Assembly (NCBI GenBank): GCA_021151665.1
Contig: JAGKWW010000027.1
Coordinates: 1-41,378 of the forward strand
Direction: 5' to 3'
DNA length: 41,378 nt
Origin: Flavobacteriaceae bacterium
Lineage (GTDB): Bacteria > Bacteroidota > Bacteroidia > Flavobacteriales > Flavobacteriaceae
Position numbers and translations under genes: made by a program. The number at the start of each line of letters is the position of its first letter. Within the stretch, counting starts at the first letter, position 1. This document shows, piece after piece, positions 7,372-14,566 of the stretch. The notes beneath the pieces are model-generated. The model did not search any database. It was given only the letters and a program-made list of their open reading frames with translations, and was not told the origin of the DNA.

Positions 7372-8466
7372 TTACTGCGCCGGAAGCATCTCTACTTCAA
7401 AGATGGTATTGGCATTTGGCCCGATACCGGCACGCGGCTCGCCGCGCTCGCCGTAGCCAAGGTGGCCGGGGATAAAGAATACCGCTTTGTCGCCGGGGCT
7501 AAGCAGTGCAAGCCCTTCCAGGAAGCCCGGCATCATACCCGACTTGGTTCCCACCGTAAAAGGGAATGGCACATAAGCGCCAGCCGCATCCTTTTGAGGG
7601 ATGTATGCATTGAATGCTTTTGCTACGGCCGCGTCGCTCGAGTCAAATAGCTTACCATCCTCTAAAAATCCGGAGTAAGCAACCCTCACCTGTGTACCAT
7701 CGGCAGGCTTGGCAGCGCCACCTTTGTTTACAATAAAATACTGGAAGCCCGAAGCGGTTTTGGTGCTTTTCGCTTTCAGGTCGTTCAGGTAAACCATTTT
7801 GTCGGCTTTGGTTTTCGCTAAAGCCGCTTCTTTTGCTTTCTGGTCGGCAATTGCCTTTTCATTCGCCTGTTTAAACACCTTTGCAGCATCAAAATGTTTT
7901 GCTTCTTTGCCTATGCGGAGAATTTTAAGCGTTTCAATTTTATCGCCCTGCTCAATTGCGTTTACCACATCCATTCCCTGCACCACATGCCCAAATACGG
8001 TGTGTATGCCATCCAGGTGCGGGGTTGCTTTATGCGTAATAAAAAACTGGCTGCCATTAGTTGCGGGGCCTGCGTTCGCCATAGAAAGTATGCCCGGGCC
8101 GGTATGCTTCAGGTCGGTTATCTCGTCGGCAAACTTGTAGCCCGGCCCGCCGGAACCGTCACCTTTAGGGTCGCCTCCCTGTATCATAAAGTCCTTAATC
8201 ACGCGGTGAAATTTCAGACCGTCATAAAATGGCTTACCTTTTAGGTCGGCGCTTACCATATCATTCTTCCCTTCGGCCAGTGATACAAAGTTGGCTACCG
8301 TCATCGGGGTCTTTTTGTATTCCAGTTGCAGGATGATCTTCCCTTTGTTGGTAATCATCTCGGCATAAAGGCCATCTCCCAGCTTGGTGTCCGGCGGTGT
8401 GGTGGCATTATTGCATGAAAAGAGCAGCGCAAAAAGGCTTAGAAAAATACTTGTCATCGGTTTCAT
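7372..8466 (-). CDS. Cyclophilin-FKBP fusion peptidyl-prolyl isomerase lipoprotein
   Basis: Two different proline-isomerase folds lie in one 364-residue chain. Residues 1-18 form a lipoprotein signal with lipobox LLFSC (Cys18). A cyclophilin domain spans about 33-190 (FHRVIKDFMIQGGDPKGDG, GSQFFIT, LDGIHTVFGHV). An Ala/Lys-rich helical linker follows at about 190-235. An FKBP domain then runs from about 240 to the end (VRVAYSGFLEDGKLFDSS, GLALLSPGDKAVFFIP, LGYGERG, IFEVEML). The protein should be anchored to a membrane and help fold periplasmic or outer-membrane proteins. It is the third gene of the DHH-gldI operon, starting 10 bases after gldI. In Flavobacterium, a PPIase gene next to gldI is a known arrangement, which suggests a shared job in envelope protein maturation. 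Confidence 0.9.
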   Translation of the reverse strand: MKPMTSIFLSLFALLFSCNNATTPPDTKLGDGLYAEMITNKGKIILQLEYKKTPMTVANFVSLAEGKNDMVSADLKGKPFYDGLKFHRVIKDFMIQGGDPKGDGSGGPGYKFADEITDLKHTGPGILSMANAGPATNGSQFFITHKATPHLDGIHTVFGHVVQGMDVVNAIEQGDKIETLKILRIGKEAKHFDAAKVFKQANEKAIADQKAKEAALAKTKADKMVYLNDLKAKSTKTASGFQYFIVNKGGAAKPADGTQVRVAYSGFLEDGKLFDSSDAAVAKAFNAYIPQKDAAGAYVPFPFTVGTKSGMMPGFLEGLALLSPGDKAVFFIPGHLGYGERGEPRAGIGPNANTIFEVEMLPAQ

Positions 8467-8476
8467 TTATAGTTAA

Positions 8477-9037
8477 TTACTTTTGTACTTCGGTTTCCGG
8501 CTTTATGTCGTTCAGGGTAACGGTACATATAAGCGGCTGGTTGTGGCCTATCTTCCTGTCATCGCCATGGTAGCCAAAGCCCATGTGGCTCGGAAAGAGG
8601 AAGGTTACGGTTTCGCCTTCGTTCATCAGCTTGATGCCGTCCCGCAATCCCATCATAATATTTTGCTTATCTACATGGTATACCTGCGGGCGTAGTTCTA
8701 CCTCGCTGTAAATCACATTACCTTTCAGGTCTTTAATGTCATAATCAAAATAGGCCACGTCGCCTCGTTTCGGGCGGATGGTATCCTGCGTGTTTTCGGT
8801 ATTATAATAGTACCAGTAGCCTTTTCCGGAAGCGATATATTTTATTTGCGGATTGCTTTTGATAATCGAATCGATCTGCGACTCCTCATTGGCGATCAGC
8901 TTTTTATTCCGTTCTACCGACTCGCGCATGAACGACCCCGAACTCTGTGACACCGGCTTACGCGCCTGGGGCTGGTTGGAGCATGATGCAAATGCCACCG
9001 CTGCCAGTAGTAATAACGCTATCTTCTTCATTCTCAT
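8477..9037 (-). CDS. gldI: Gliding motility lipoprotein GldI, FKBP-type PPIase
   Basis: GldI is a lipoprotein required for gliding in Flavobacterium johnsoniae and resembles FKBP proline isomerases. This 186-residue protein has a short signal with lipobox FASC (Cys19), a charged helical segment (about 35-75) and an FKBP domain (about 85-180). The domain shows FDYDIKDLKGNVIYSE, MMGLRDGIKLMNEGETVTFLFPS and HMGFGYHGDD. Length and neighbours fit GldI. The ATG at 9037 overlaps the upstream DHH stop as ATGA, favouring coupled translation; a second ATG two codons later (MKKIALLL) would serve the signal peptide as well. With the T9SS protein at 17-19.5 kb, it implies that the organism has the gliding/T9SS machinery. 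Confidence 0.88.
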   Translation of the reverse strand: MRMKKIALLLLAAVAFASCSNQPQARKPVSQSSGSFMRESVERNKKLIANEESQIDSIIKSNPQIKYIASGKGYWYYYNTENTQDTIRPKRGDVAYFDYDIKDLKGNVIYSEVELRPQVYHVDKQNIMMGLRDGIKLMNEGETVTFLFPSHMGFGYHGDDRKIGHNQPLICTVTLNDIKPETEVQK

Positions 9038-10047
9038 ACAATTTTTTGTTCTGCTAAGGTAGCAATAAATTTCTGTATCGTTGCCTCAAGCGTTTCGCCC
9101 GAGCGCCCACCTGCCGCATTGACGTGACCGCCGCCATTAAAGTATTTTCTGGCGTATTCGTTTACGTCAAAACCGCCTTTCGAGCGGAACGATATCTTAA
9201 TAATCCCCTCGTCTTTATTTTCAGTGAAAAACGCCGTGAATACAATATCTTTCATACTTAGGCCGTAGTTCACAATTCCTTCGGTGTCGCCTTTATTGTG
9301 TCCAAAGCTATTGAGCTCGTCCTGGTTAAGCGACATATAAGAGGTGCCGAACTGCGGCAATACTTTCATGTTATGCAACGCCCGTGCCAAAATTTGTATC
9401 CGGCTTTGCGAATGGTTGTCAAACAGCAGGCTGTGTATGGTGCTGTTGTCAACACCAAGGTCGATAAAATCGGCTACAATGCGGTGCGTTTCGCCCGTGG
9501 TAGAAGGGTATCGGAAAGAGCCGGAGTCGGTAACAATACCTGTATAAAGACAGGTGCCAATGGTTCGGTCAAGCGCGTCTTTGTCGCCAAGCGCGGTGAT
9601 AAAATGGTAGATCATCTCACAGGTAGACCCGTAAGACGTATCTGAAAAAGTGACAGTAGCATAGTCGTCCGGCTTTTGATGATGGTCTATCATCACAAAA
9701 GGTAAGTTTAGCGTTTTGAGGACAGCCTCCATAGCATCACCGGTACGGCTCAAAACGTTATAGTCAAGGGTAAAAACCAGTTCGGCGCTTCTTAGAGCGC
9801 GCACCGCCTCTTCATTATCCCTTTCAAAAATTACTGCACTTCCGGCGGCGGGCAGCCATGCAAGGAAATCAGGATATTCATTGGGTACAACCACTGTTGC
9901 TGTATGGCCTTTTTTGGTAAGGTAATGGTAAAGCCCGAGCGAGGATCCCATGGCATCACCATCGGGGTTGCGGTGGCAGGTAATAACTATTTTTTTTGGG
10001 GAAGAAAGCAGTTCTTTTGCTTTTTCAATAGCTTCAGGTGTAATCAT
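9034..10047 (-). CDS. nrnA: DHH/DHHA1 phosphoesterase, NrnA-like
   Basis: NrnA-type enzymes degrade very short RNAs and may remove the phosphate of pAp. The 337-residue protein has the DHH-superfamily metal motifs CHRNPDGDAMGS (residues 24-35), FTLDYN and MIDHHQKPD. It ends in a DHHA1 domain with GGGHVNAAGG near residues 306-315. The size agrees with NrnA. It is the first gene of the operon with gldI and the PPIase. A candidate promoter, TTG-N19-TAAATTCG, ends only four bases before the ATG, so the mRNA could be leaderless. No better internal start exists, because the next Met lies inside the metal motif. The substrate (nanoRNA, pAp or c-di-AMP breakdown product) cannot be decided from the sequence. 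Confidence 0.88.
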   Translation of the reverse strand: MITPEAIEKAKELLSSPKKIVITCHRNPDGDAMGSSLGLYHYLTKKGHTATVVVPNEYPDFLAWLPAAGSAVIFERDNEEAVRALRSAELVFTLDYNVLSRTGDAMEAVLKTLNLPFVMIDHHQKPDDYATVTFSDTSYGSTCEMIYHFITALGDKDALDRTIGTCLYTGIVTDSGSFRYPSTTGETHRIVADFIDLGVDNSTIHSLLFDNHSQSRIQILARALHNMKVLPQFGTSYMSLNQDELNSFGHNKGDTEGIVNYGLSMKDIVFTAFFTENKDEGIIKISFRSKGGFDVNEYARKYFNGGGHVNAAGGRSGETLEATIQKFIATLAEQKIV

Positions 10048-10051
10048 TTTG

Positions 10052-10081
10052 CGAATTTACATCTTTTTCCCATTTTGCCAA
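10052..10081 (-). promoter_or_regulatory. Candidate promoter of the DHH-gldI-PPIase operon
   Basis: On the minus strand, TTG (10081-10079), a 19-base spacer and TAAATTCG (10059-10052, one mismatch to TAnnTTTG) precede the ATG at 10047 by four bases. The predicted transcription start falls at or inside the start codon. Confidence 0.5.
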
Positions 10082-10102
10082 TTGAGGATATATAAATAAG
10101 AT

Positions 10103-10121
10103 AGCCCCGAAAAACGGGGCT
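10103..10121 (-). terminator. Probable terminator of the VOC/DUF4919 unit
   Basis: AGCCCCG (10103-10109) and CGGGGCT (10115-10121) form a 7-bp stem with a 5-base loop, 22 bases after the VOC stop. Read on the minus strand it is followed by a T-rich but interrupted stretch (ATCTTATTTAT), so termination may be partial. Confidence 0.55.
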
Positions 10122-10142
10122 GTACTCAAAAAACATTCATTG

Positions 10143-10574
10143 TTATTTCTGTTCGTAGTCGTAATTTACCATCCAGTTGATGCCAAACTTATCGGTAAAC
10201 ATCCCGAAAAGGGCACCCCAAAATGTCTTTTGAAGCGGCATGCTAACCTTCCCGCCTTCAGAAAGCCCATTGAAGATGCGTGTAGCTTCGTCTTCGCTGT
10301 CGGCGTTGATAGAAACCGCTATGTTGGTTCCCTGTATCACCGTCTGCCCGAATGCATCAGAGGCGTCGCTGCCCATTAGGATAGTTTCCTTGCTGATAGG
10401 AAGTGAAACGTGCATGATCTTATCGCCTTCAAATTCAGGAACCTTACCATCTTCAGAAGGCAGATCCTTATACCGTCCGATATAGGGGAACTCGCCGCCG
10501 AATACCGATTTATAAAAATTAAAAGCCGCTTCGCAATCGCCGTTAAAGGTAATGTACGGATTTACCTGTGCCAT
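10143..10574 (-). CDS. VOC-superfamily (PhnB/glyoxalase-like) protein
   Basis: The 143-residue protein carries the PhnB-type VOC pattern: NPYITFNGDCEAAFNFYKSVFGG at the start, then MHVSLPISKETILMGSD in the middle and WGALFGMFTDKFGINWMVNYD at the end. VOC proteins are small cytoplasmic beta-alpha-beta-beta-beta folds that often bind a metal and act on small molecules; the substrate of this subgroup is unknown. The ATG at 10574 (MAQVNPYI) is preferred to an upstream TTG. It follows a DUF4919 gene by 26 bases on the same strand, so both are probably on one mRNA. No functional link between the two is evident. Confidence 0.82.
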   Translation of the reverse strand: MAQVNPYITFNGDCEAAFNFYKSVFGGEFPYIGRYKDLPSEDGKVPEFEGDKIMHVSLPISKETILMGSDASDAFGQTVIQGTNIAVSINADSEDEATRIFNGLSEGGKVSMPLQKTFWGALFGMFTDKFGINWMVNYDYEQK

Positions 10575-10600
10575 ATAGTTTGTCAATTTGGTTACTCACC

Positions 10601-11305
10601 TCAGTCCTCGAGCGCTGCCGTACCTGTGCCGGCACTTTGTAGTGTTGACAGGCATCGGGACACGTCAAAATAAAGTCCCGGCAACTCGTAAGAGTTTTTG
10701 GAAAGGCTAAGATAATCAAATTTGTGGTCCATCAGGGCCTGGTCGCCACCATAGTCGAACCCAAGCAGATGGACAACTTCATACTCATTCACAGTATTGA
10801 CCACGTAGAACGGTGTGTCCTTCGTAACCCCATCTCCCGTGCTTAGTATTGCATCTACGATCATGGCAGCCTGTGCTTTTTCATGCGTGGCTTCCGCAAT
10901 CATGCCCAACTCCTTCATGCAATAAATCCTGTATTCTTTCAGGCGCAGCGAAAAAGGATATTGCTCAAGGGCCACACCACAATACAGTATGATCTTTTTC
11001 ATATCGGCAGGCGACGGATCTTCTTTATTTAAAATTTCACGGAGTTGAGCCAGTATCCCCGAGCTTACATAGGGTGCGTAGCCCGGGGTGAACGAATAGC
11101 CATAGTACAGATGCCTTTTCTCCTCGATAGTCATTGTAGAGTCGGCATCCTGATAACGGGCGTACAACTTTTGGTAGTTGTAGGGCGACGTCTCGTCCTT
11201 TATATTTTTTTCGATGGTTTCAAAATCCGGTTTTGCAAATCCTTCTGCCTGTGCCATCGCCACACTTCCGTACAGCAGCGGCAATAAGAGTAATAGCCTT
11301 TTCAT
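10601..11305 (-). CDS. Secreted DUF4919 protein
   Basis: The 234-residue protein starts with a signal peptide (MKRLLLLLPLLYG, cleavage near AMAQ, residue 19). It then shows the DUF4919 pattern PDFETIEKNI, SPYNYQKLYARYQDADSTM and LYYGYSFTPGYAPY. Later come YCGVALEQYPFSLRLKEYRIY, which suggests TPR-like helices, and a C-terminal LLGFDYGGDQALMDHKFDYLSLSKNSYELPGLYFDV-type block with repeated Asp and Tyr. Proteins of this family are found in Bacteroidota and have no known function. It is probably periplasmic or outer-membrane associated. The start is the first ATG in a good signal-peptide context; an upstream TTG would add three residues. Confidence 0.82.
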   Translation of the reverse strand: MKRLLLLLPLLYGSVAMAQAEGFAKPDFETIEKNIKDETSPYNYQKLYARYQDADSTMTIEEKRHLYYGYSFTPGYAPYVSSGILAQLREILNKEDPSPADMKKIILYCGVALEQYPFSLRLKEYRIYCMKELGMIAEATHEKAQAAMIVDAILSTGDGVTKDTPFYVVNTVNEYEVVHLLGFDYGGDQALMDHKFDYLSLSKNSYELPGLYFDVSRCLSTLQSAGTGTAALED

Positions 11306-11450
11306 ATTTTGCAATTTTGATTATCATAAAGTTACCCATTAATTGCAGCGCCCTCTGCCAAAGCATTGTGAACGAAATGTTTTATTTATCACAAGCTTTT
11401 TATTGGCTGATTTTAAGAAATCCCGATTTTATTATTCACTCCCGATAGCT

Positions 11451-11458
11451 TACTTTTG
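11451..11458 (+). promoter_or_regulatory. -7 box directly before guaA
   Basis: TACTTTTG matches TAnnTTTG exactly and ends three bases before the guaA ATG at 11462. No TTG lies at the usual distance upstream, only a T-run near 11427-11430. If the box is used, the transcript would begin at or beside the start codon. Confidence 0.5.
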
Positions 11459-11461
11459 CAC

Positions 11462-12991
11462 ATGCAACACAACGTACTTATTTTAGATTTCGGATCGCAA
11501 TACACACAACTGATTGCGAGAAGGGTTCGCGAGCTTAATATCTTCTGCGAAATTTTCCCTTACAACCACCCCCCGGTGGATTTATCAACCTACAAAGCCG
11601 TAATACTTTCGGGCAGTCCTTTTTCTGTACGGGCCGAAGACGCGCCGCACCCCGACCTCTCGCAGCTAAGGGGTAAGCTTCCGCTGCTTGCCGTTTGTTA
11701 TGGTGCACAGTATCTTGCCCATTTCAATGGTGGGGAGGTAGCGCCCAGCAACATCCGCGAATATGGGCGCGCCAACCTTTCGTATATAAAAGAAGGAGAA
11801 CCTTTCCTGGAAGGTGTGCCGCAGGACAGCCAGGTGTGGATGAGCCATAGTGACACGATCAAGCAACTGCCAACGGGAACTGTAAAGCTGGCCAGCACCA
11901 AAGATGTAGAAAATGCGGCTTACCGTATTGAAGGCGAAACTACTTATGCCATACAGTTTCACCCCGAAGTGTACCACAGTACTGACGGTGCAAAGATGCT
12001 TGAGAATTTCCTGGTGAAGATCGCGGGCGTGCCCCAGAATTTTACGCCAACCTCGTTTGTAGAGGATATCGTAGGTGAGCTTAAAGCAAAGCTGCAAAAC
12101 GATAAAGTTGTCCTTGGCCTTTCGGGTGGGGTAGATTCTACCGTAGCTGCCGTACTCCTCAATAAAGCGATAGGCAGCAACCTCTATTGCATATTCGTAA
12201 ACAACGGGCTTCTCCGCAAAAACGAATTTGAAAGCGTACTCCACCAGTATAAAGACATGGGCCTTAACGTGAAAGGAGTAGACGCCTCTGATCGTTTTCT
12301 GTCACAATTGGCCGGCATCGAAGATCCCGAAACCAAGCGTAAAACTATTGGCCGCGTATTTATAGAAGTGTTTGATGACGAAGCCCACCAGCTTACCGAT
12401 GTGAAGTGGCTGGCACAGGGCACTATATATCCCGACGTCATCGAATCGGTATCAGTTAAAGGCCCATCGGCTACTATTAAATCACACCACAATGTCGGCG
12501 GGCTACCCGATTTTATGAAGCTGCAAGTGGTAGAGCCGCTGCGCATGCTTTTTAAAGATGAGGTTCGCCGGGTGGGAGCAACCCTTGGCATAGACCCCGA
12601 ACTTCTCGGCAGGCACCCTTTCCCGGGCCCCGGGCTTTCTATACGCATACTCGGCGACATCACGCCGGAAAAGGTTCGCATATTACAGGAAGTGGACCAT
12701 ATCTTTATACAGGGGCTCAAAGACCATGGGCTTTATAACAAAGTATGGCAGGCCGGAGCAATATTGCTGCCTGTAAACAGCGTGGGTGTAATGGGCGATG
12801 AACGCACCTATGAAAAGGTGGTGGCATTGCGTGCCGTAGAAAGTACCGACGGCATGACCGCCGATTGGGTTCACCTGCCTTACGACTTCCTGATGAAGAT
12901 AAGCAATGAAATAATCAACAAGGTGAAAGGGGTAAACAGGGTGGTTTACGATATCAGCTCAAAACCGCCTGCCACGATAGAATGGGAATAG
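11462..12991 (+). CDS. guaA: GMP synthase (glutamine-hydrolysing)
   Basis: GuaA turns XMP into GMP with ATP, using ammonia released from glutamine, in the cytoplasm. The 509-residue protein has a class I amidotransferase domain (1-190) with nucleophile Cys79 in VCYGAQ and the His167/Glu169 pair in FHPEV. An ATP pyrophosphatase domain follows, with SGGVDS at 221-226. The dimerisation domain ends in PPATIEWE, the usual GuaA terminus. All catalytic residues are present. I chose ATG 11462 (MQHNVLILDFGSQ). A -7 box ends three bases upstream, and a hairpin terminator follows the stop. Its product complements purM in purine synthesis. Confidence 0.97.
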   Translation: MQHNVLILDFGSQYTQLIARRVRELNIFCEIFPYNHPPVDLSTYKAVILSGSPFSVRAEDAPHPDLSQLRGKLPLLAVCYGAQYLAHFNGGEVAPSNIREYGRANLSYIKEGEPFLEGVPQDSQVWMSHSDTIKQLPTGTVKLASTKDVENAAYRIEGETTYAIQFHPEVYHSTDGAKMLENFLVKIAGVPQNFTPTSFVEDIVGELKAKLQNDKVVLGLSGGVDSTVAAVLLNKAIGSNLYCIFVNNGLLRKNEFESVLHQYKDMGLNVKGVDASDRFLSQLAGIEDPETKRKTIGRVFIEVFDDEAHQLTDVKWLAQGTIYPDVIESVSVKGPSATIKSHHNVGGLPDFMKLQVVEPLRMLFKDEVRRVGATLGIDPELLGRHPFPGPGLSIRILGDITPEKVRILQEVDHIFIQGLKDHGLYNKVWQAGAILLPVNSVGVMGDERTYEKVVALRAVESTDGMTADWVHLPYDFLMKISNEIINKVKGVNRVVYDISSKPPATIEWE

Positions 12992-12998
12992 TTTTCAG

Positions 12999-13023
12999 GA
13001 TGCCGCCACTGTGCGGCATCTTT
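12999..13023 (+). terminator. Terminator of guaA
   Basis: GATGCCGC (12999-13006) pairs with GCGGCATC (13013-13020) around a 6-base loop, followed by TTT. It begins 7 bases after the guaA stop. Confidence 0.8.
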
Positions 13024-13153
13024 CATTTAAAATCTGAATTTGCATTTCGTCGACTAATCCTGCATCACAGCGAAATCAGGTGTTTACAAAATAACATTAG
13101 TAAAAGTTTAACTTATATTAGCATTCATAATATAACTGCCATTAAAAATTTTT

Positions 13154-14038
13154 ATGAGAAAAATGCTGTTAACAGGCTTGCTTATTATGTCTGTAAGTTC
13201 ACTTTTTGCGCAGGATAACGCCACCGCATCCGCATCTTCAACTTCGGTAAAGATGCACAGGGTAGCGCTGGGGGAAACCGTAGTGCTCATTGCCAAAAAA
13301 TATATGGTTACGCCAAAGGATATTTACGACCTCAACCCCGATGCGGTAAACGGAATATCGGCCAACCAGTCGCTGAAAATCCCCATGGACAAAAGCATCC
13401 CGATAGATGAGCCCGAAGAGCAGAAAGTTCCGGTAATATCAAGGCCGGTTGCTAAAAAAGGAACTTCAAATAACGGTCCGGCCCGGGAGGTTGCCTCCGC
13501 AAATGAACCGGCACCTGCGCTACAAAAGCCTGTTCAAATCGAAACCCGGCCTGTCACTGTTAAAGAAGAAGCCGCGCTACCCGAAAATACCGGGGCGTCA
13601 ATTTCAGCGGCTTCGCTTTCGACTGTAACCCACCTCGTTAAGGGAGGTGAAACACTTACCGGGCTTGCAAGAAAATATAATACCACCATCGCCCGCATTA
13701 CCGGCGAGAACAGCCGTACACTCAAAAGAGGGTTGCAAATAGGGCAGAAGCTCCACATTACACCCGGAGCACCCGGTGATGACTCCCCTCAGCCGGCGCA
13801 CGCAGTCGCAGAACCCACAACCTCGGCGGTAGTGGAAGCAAAGCAGCCAGATATTGTCTATCCATCAGGCGGGTCTGTAGAGCACCATGTGTCCGCCGGC
13901 GAAACCCTGCATAGCCTGGCGCGCCGTTACCAGACTACGGTAGATGCCATTACAAACCAGAATAAAAAGATATTGAGGCGCGGGTTACAAACGGGGCAAA
14001 CATTACATATCAACGCCGGGACGGCAAATACACAATAG
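13154..14038 (+). CDS. Secreted protein with three LysM domains
   Basis: The 294-residue protein has a signal peptide (cleavage near SLFAQ, residue 20) and three LysM regions, at about 34-78, 157-201 and 243-288. LysM modules bind peptidoglycan or other GlcNAc-containing glycans, so the protein is probably periplasmic. The first module (MHRVALGETVVLIAKKY, DIYDLNPDAVNGI, IPMDKSI) differs from the other two (GETLTGLARKYNTT, GETLHSLARRYQTT), which resemble each other. Pro/Glu/Ala-rich linkers separate them. No catalytic domain is present. The first module is closely similar to the only module of the next gene and the first module of the gene after that, so this is a run of paralogues. Confidence 0.85.
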   Translation: MRKMLLTGLLIMSVSSLFAQDNATASASSTSVKMHRVALGETVVLIAKKYMVTPKDIYDLNPDAVNGISANQSLKIPMDKSIPIDEPEEQKVPVISRPVAKKGTSNNGPAREVASANEPAPALQKPVQIETRPVTVKEEAALPENTGASISAASLSTVTHLVKGGETLTGLARKYNTTIARITGENSRTLKRGLQIGQKLHITPGAPGDDSPQPAHAVAEPTTSAVVEAKQPDIVYPSGGSVEHHVSAGETLHSLARRYQTTVDAITNQNKKILRRGLQTGQTLHINAGTANTQ

Positions 14039-14053
14039 GCATCGTTTGACTAT

Positions 14054-14079
14054 TTAACACGCCCGGGTGTGTTAATATT
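14054..14079 (+). terminator. Possible weak terminator after the first LysM gene
   Basis: TTAACAC (14054-14060) pairs with GTGTTAA (14069-14075) around an 8-base loop, 15 bases after the stop. The following bases are TATTTAAATATT rather than a pure T-run, so termination may be incomplete. Confidence 0.4.
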
Positions 14080-14143
14080 TAAATATTACATAAATTTTAT
14101 CCTAACTTAGCGTTAATCAATGTATAACGAAATGCTAAGGGAT

Positions 14144-14482
14144 ATGAAGAAGTTTATGTGCGCAGTAATGTTGTTGGGAACAGTTATATTTTTTAATGGT
14201 AATGCCCAGGATAAAACGGAGGAAAATCCGTCTGAAGGTGAAGTCATAACACATAATGTAGCGATGGGAGAAACGGTGATGCTCATTTCTAAGAAATACC
14301 TGGTAAAGCCCCAGGATATTTATGAACTGAACCCTACTGCTGTAAACGGGATAACGCCAAACAGCGTTTTGCGTATACCGATGGATAAAAGTATCAGGAA
14401 AAAGGTAAGCGCTGCTGAGGTGAAGGATAAGCCAAAGATTTCTACGCTGAAAACCGGAGCACCGTCCCTTGCGGCGCACTAA
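14144..14482 (+). CDS. Short secreted single-LysM protein
   Basis: The 112-residue protein begins at MKKFMCAVMLLG (14144), giving a signal peptide cleaved near NGNAQ (about residue 22). An upstream ATG at 14120 would add a charged leader. One LysM domain (about 36-80: THNVAMGETVMLISKKY, DIYELNPTAVNGI, IPMDKSI) is followed by a short Lys-rich tail. It is very close to the first LysM domain of the preceding gene and looks like a duplicated copy that kept only the N-terminal part. It is probably a small periplasmic glycan-binding protein. It ends before a very strong terminator. Confidence 0.78.
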   Translation: MKKFMCAVMLLGTVIFFNGNAQDKTEENPSEGEVITHNVAMGETVMLISKKYLVKPQDIYELNPTAVNGITPNSVLRIPMDKSIRKKVSAAEVKDKPKISTLKTGAPSLAAH

Positions 14483-14506
14483 TTTATAAATTAGGATAAT
14501 TTTATT

Positions 14507-14554
14507 AATTAAGTCATTACAAAACCTAACTTTGTAATGGCTTAATTTTTTTTT
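14507..14554 (+). terminator. Strong terminator of the short LysM gene
   Basis: A 17-bp stem (AATTAAGTCATTACAAA at 14507-14523; 3' arm at 14531-14547) with a single U-G wobble closes a 7-base loop and runs into seven T residues. The loop and 3' arm contain the TAACTTTG box listed next. Confidence 0.85.
14527..14534 (+). promoter_or_regulatory. -7 box for the third LysM gene, inside the terminator
   Basis: TAACTTTG fits TAnnTTTG exactly and lies 33 bases before the ATG at 14567, a normal leader length. No TTG is seen at the expected distance upstream, so the assignment rests on the -7 box alone. Confidence 0.5.
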
Positions 14555-14566
14555 GAAACCACCACA

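Noticed and set aside
11666..12244. 192-codon minus-strand frame in guaA
   Set aside because: Fully antisense to the conserved amidotransferase and P-loop regions of guaA; no independent signals.
13154..14038. LysM protein as a peptidoglycan hydrolase
   Set aside because: No NlpC/P60, M23 peptidase or amidase domain is present; only LysM modules and linkers are visible.
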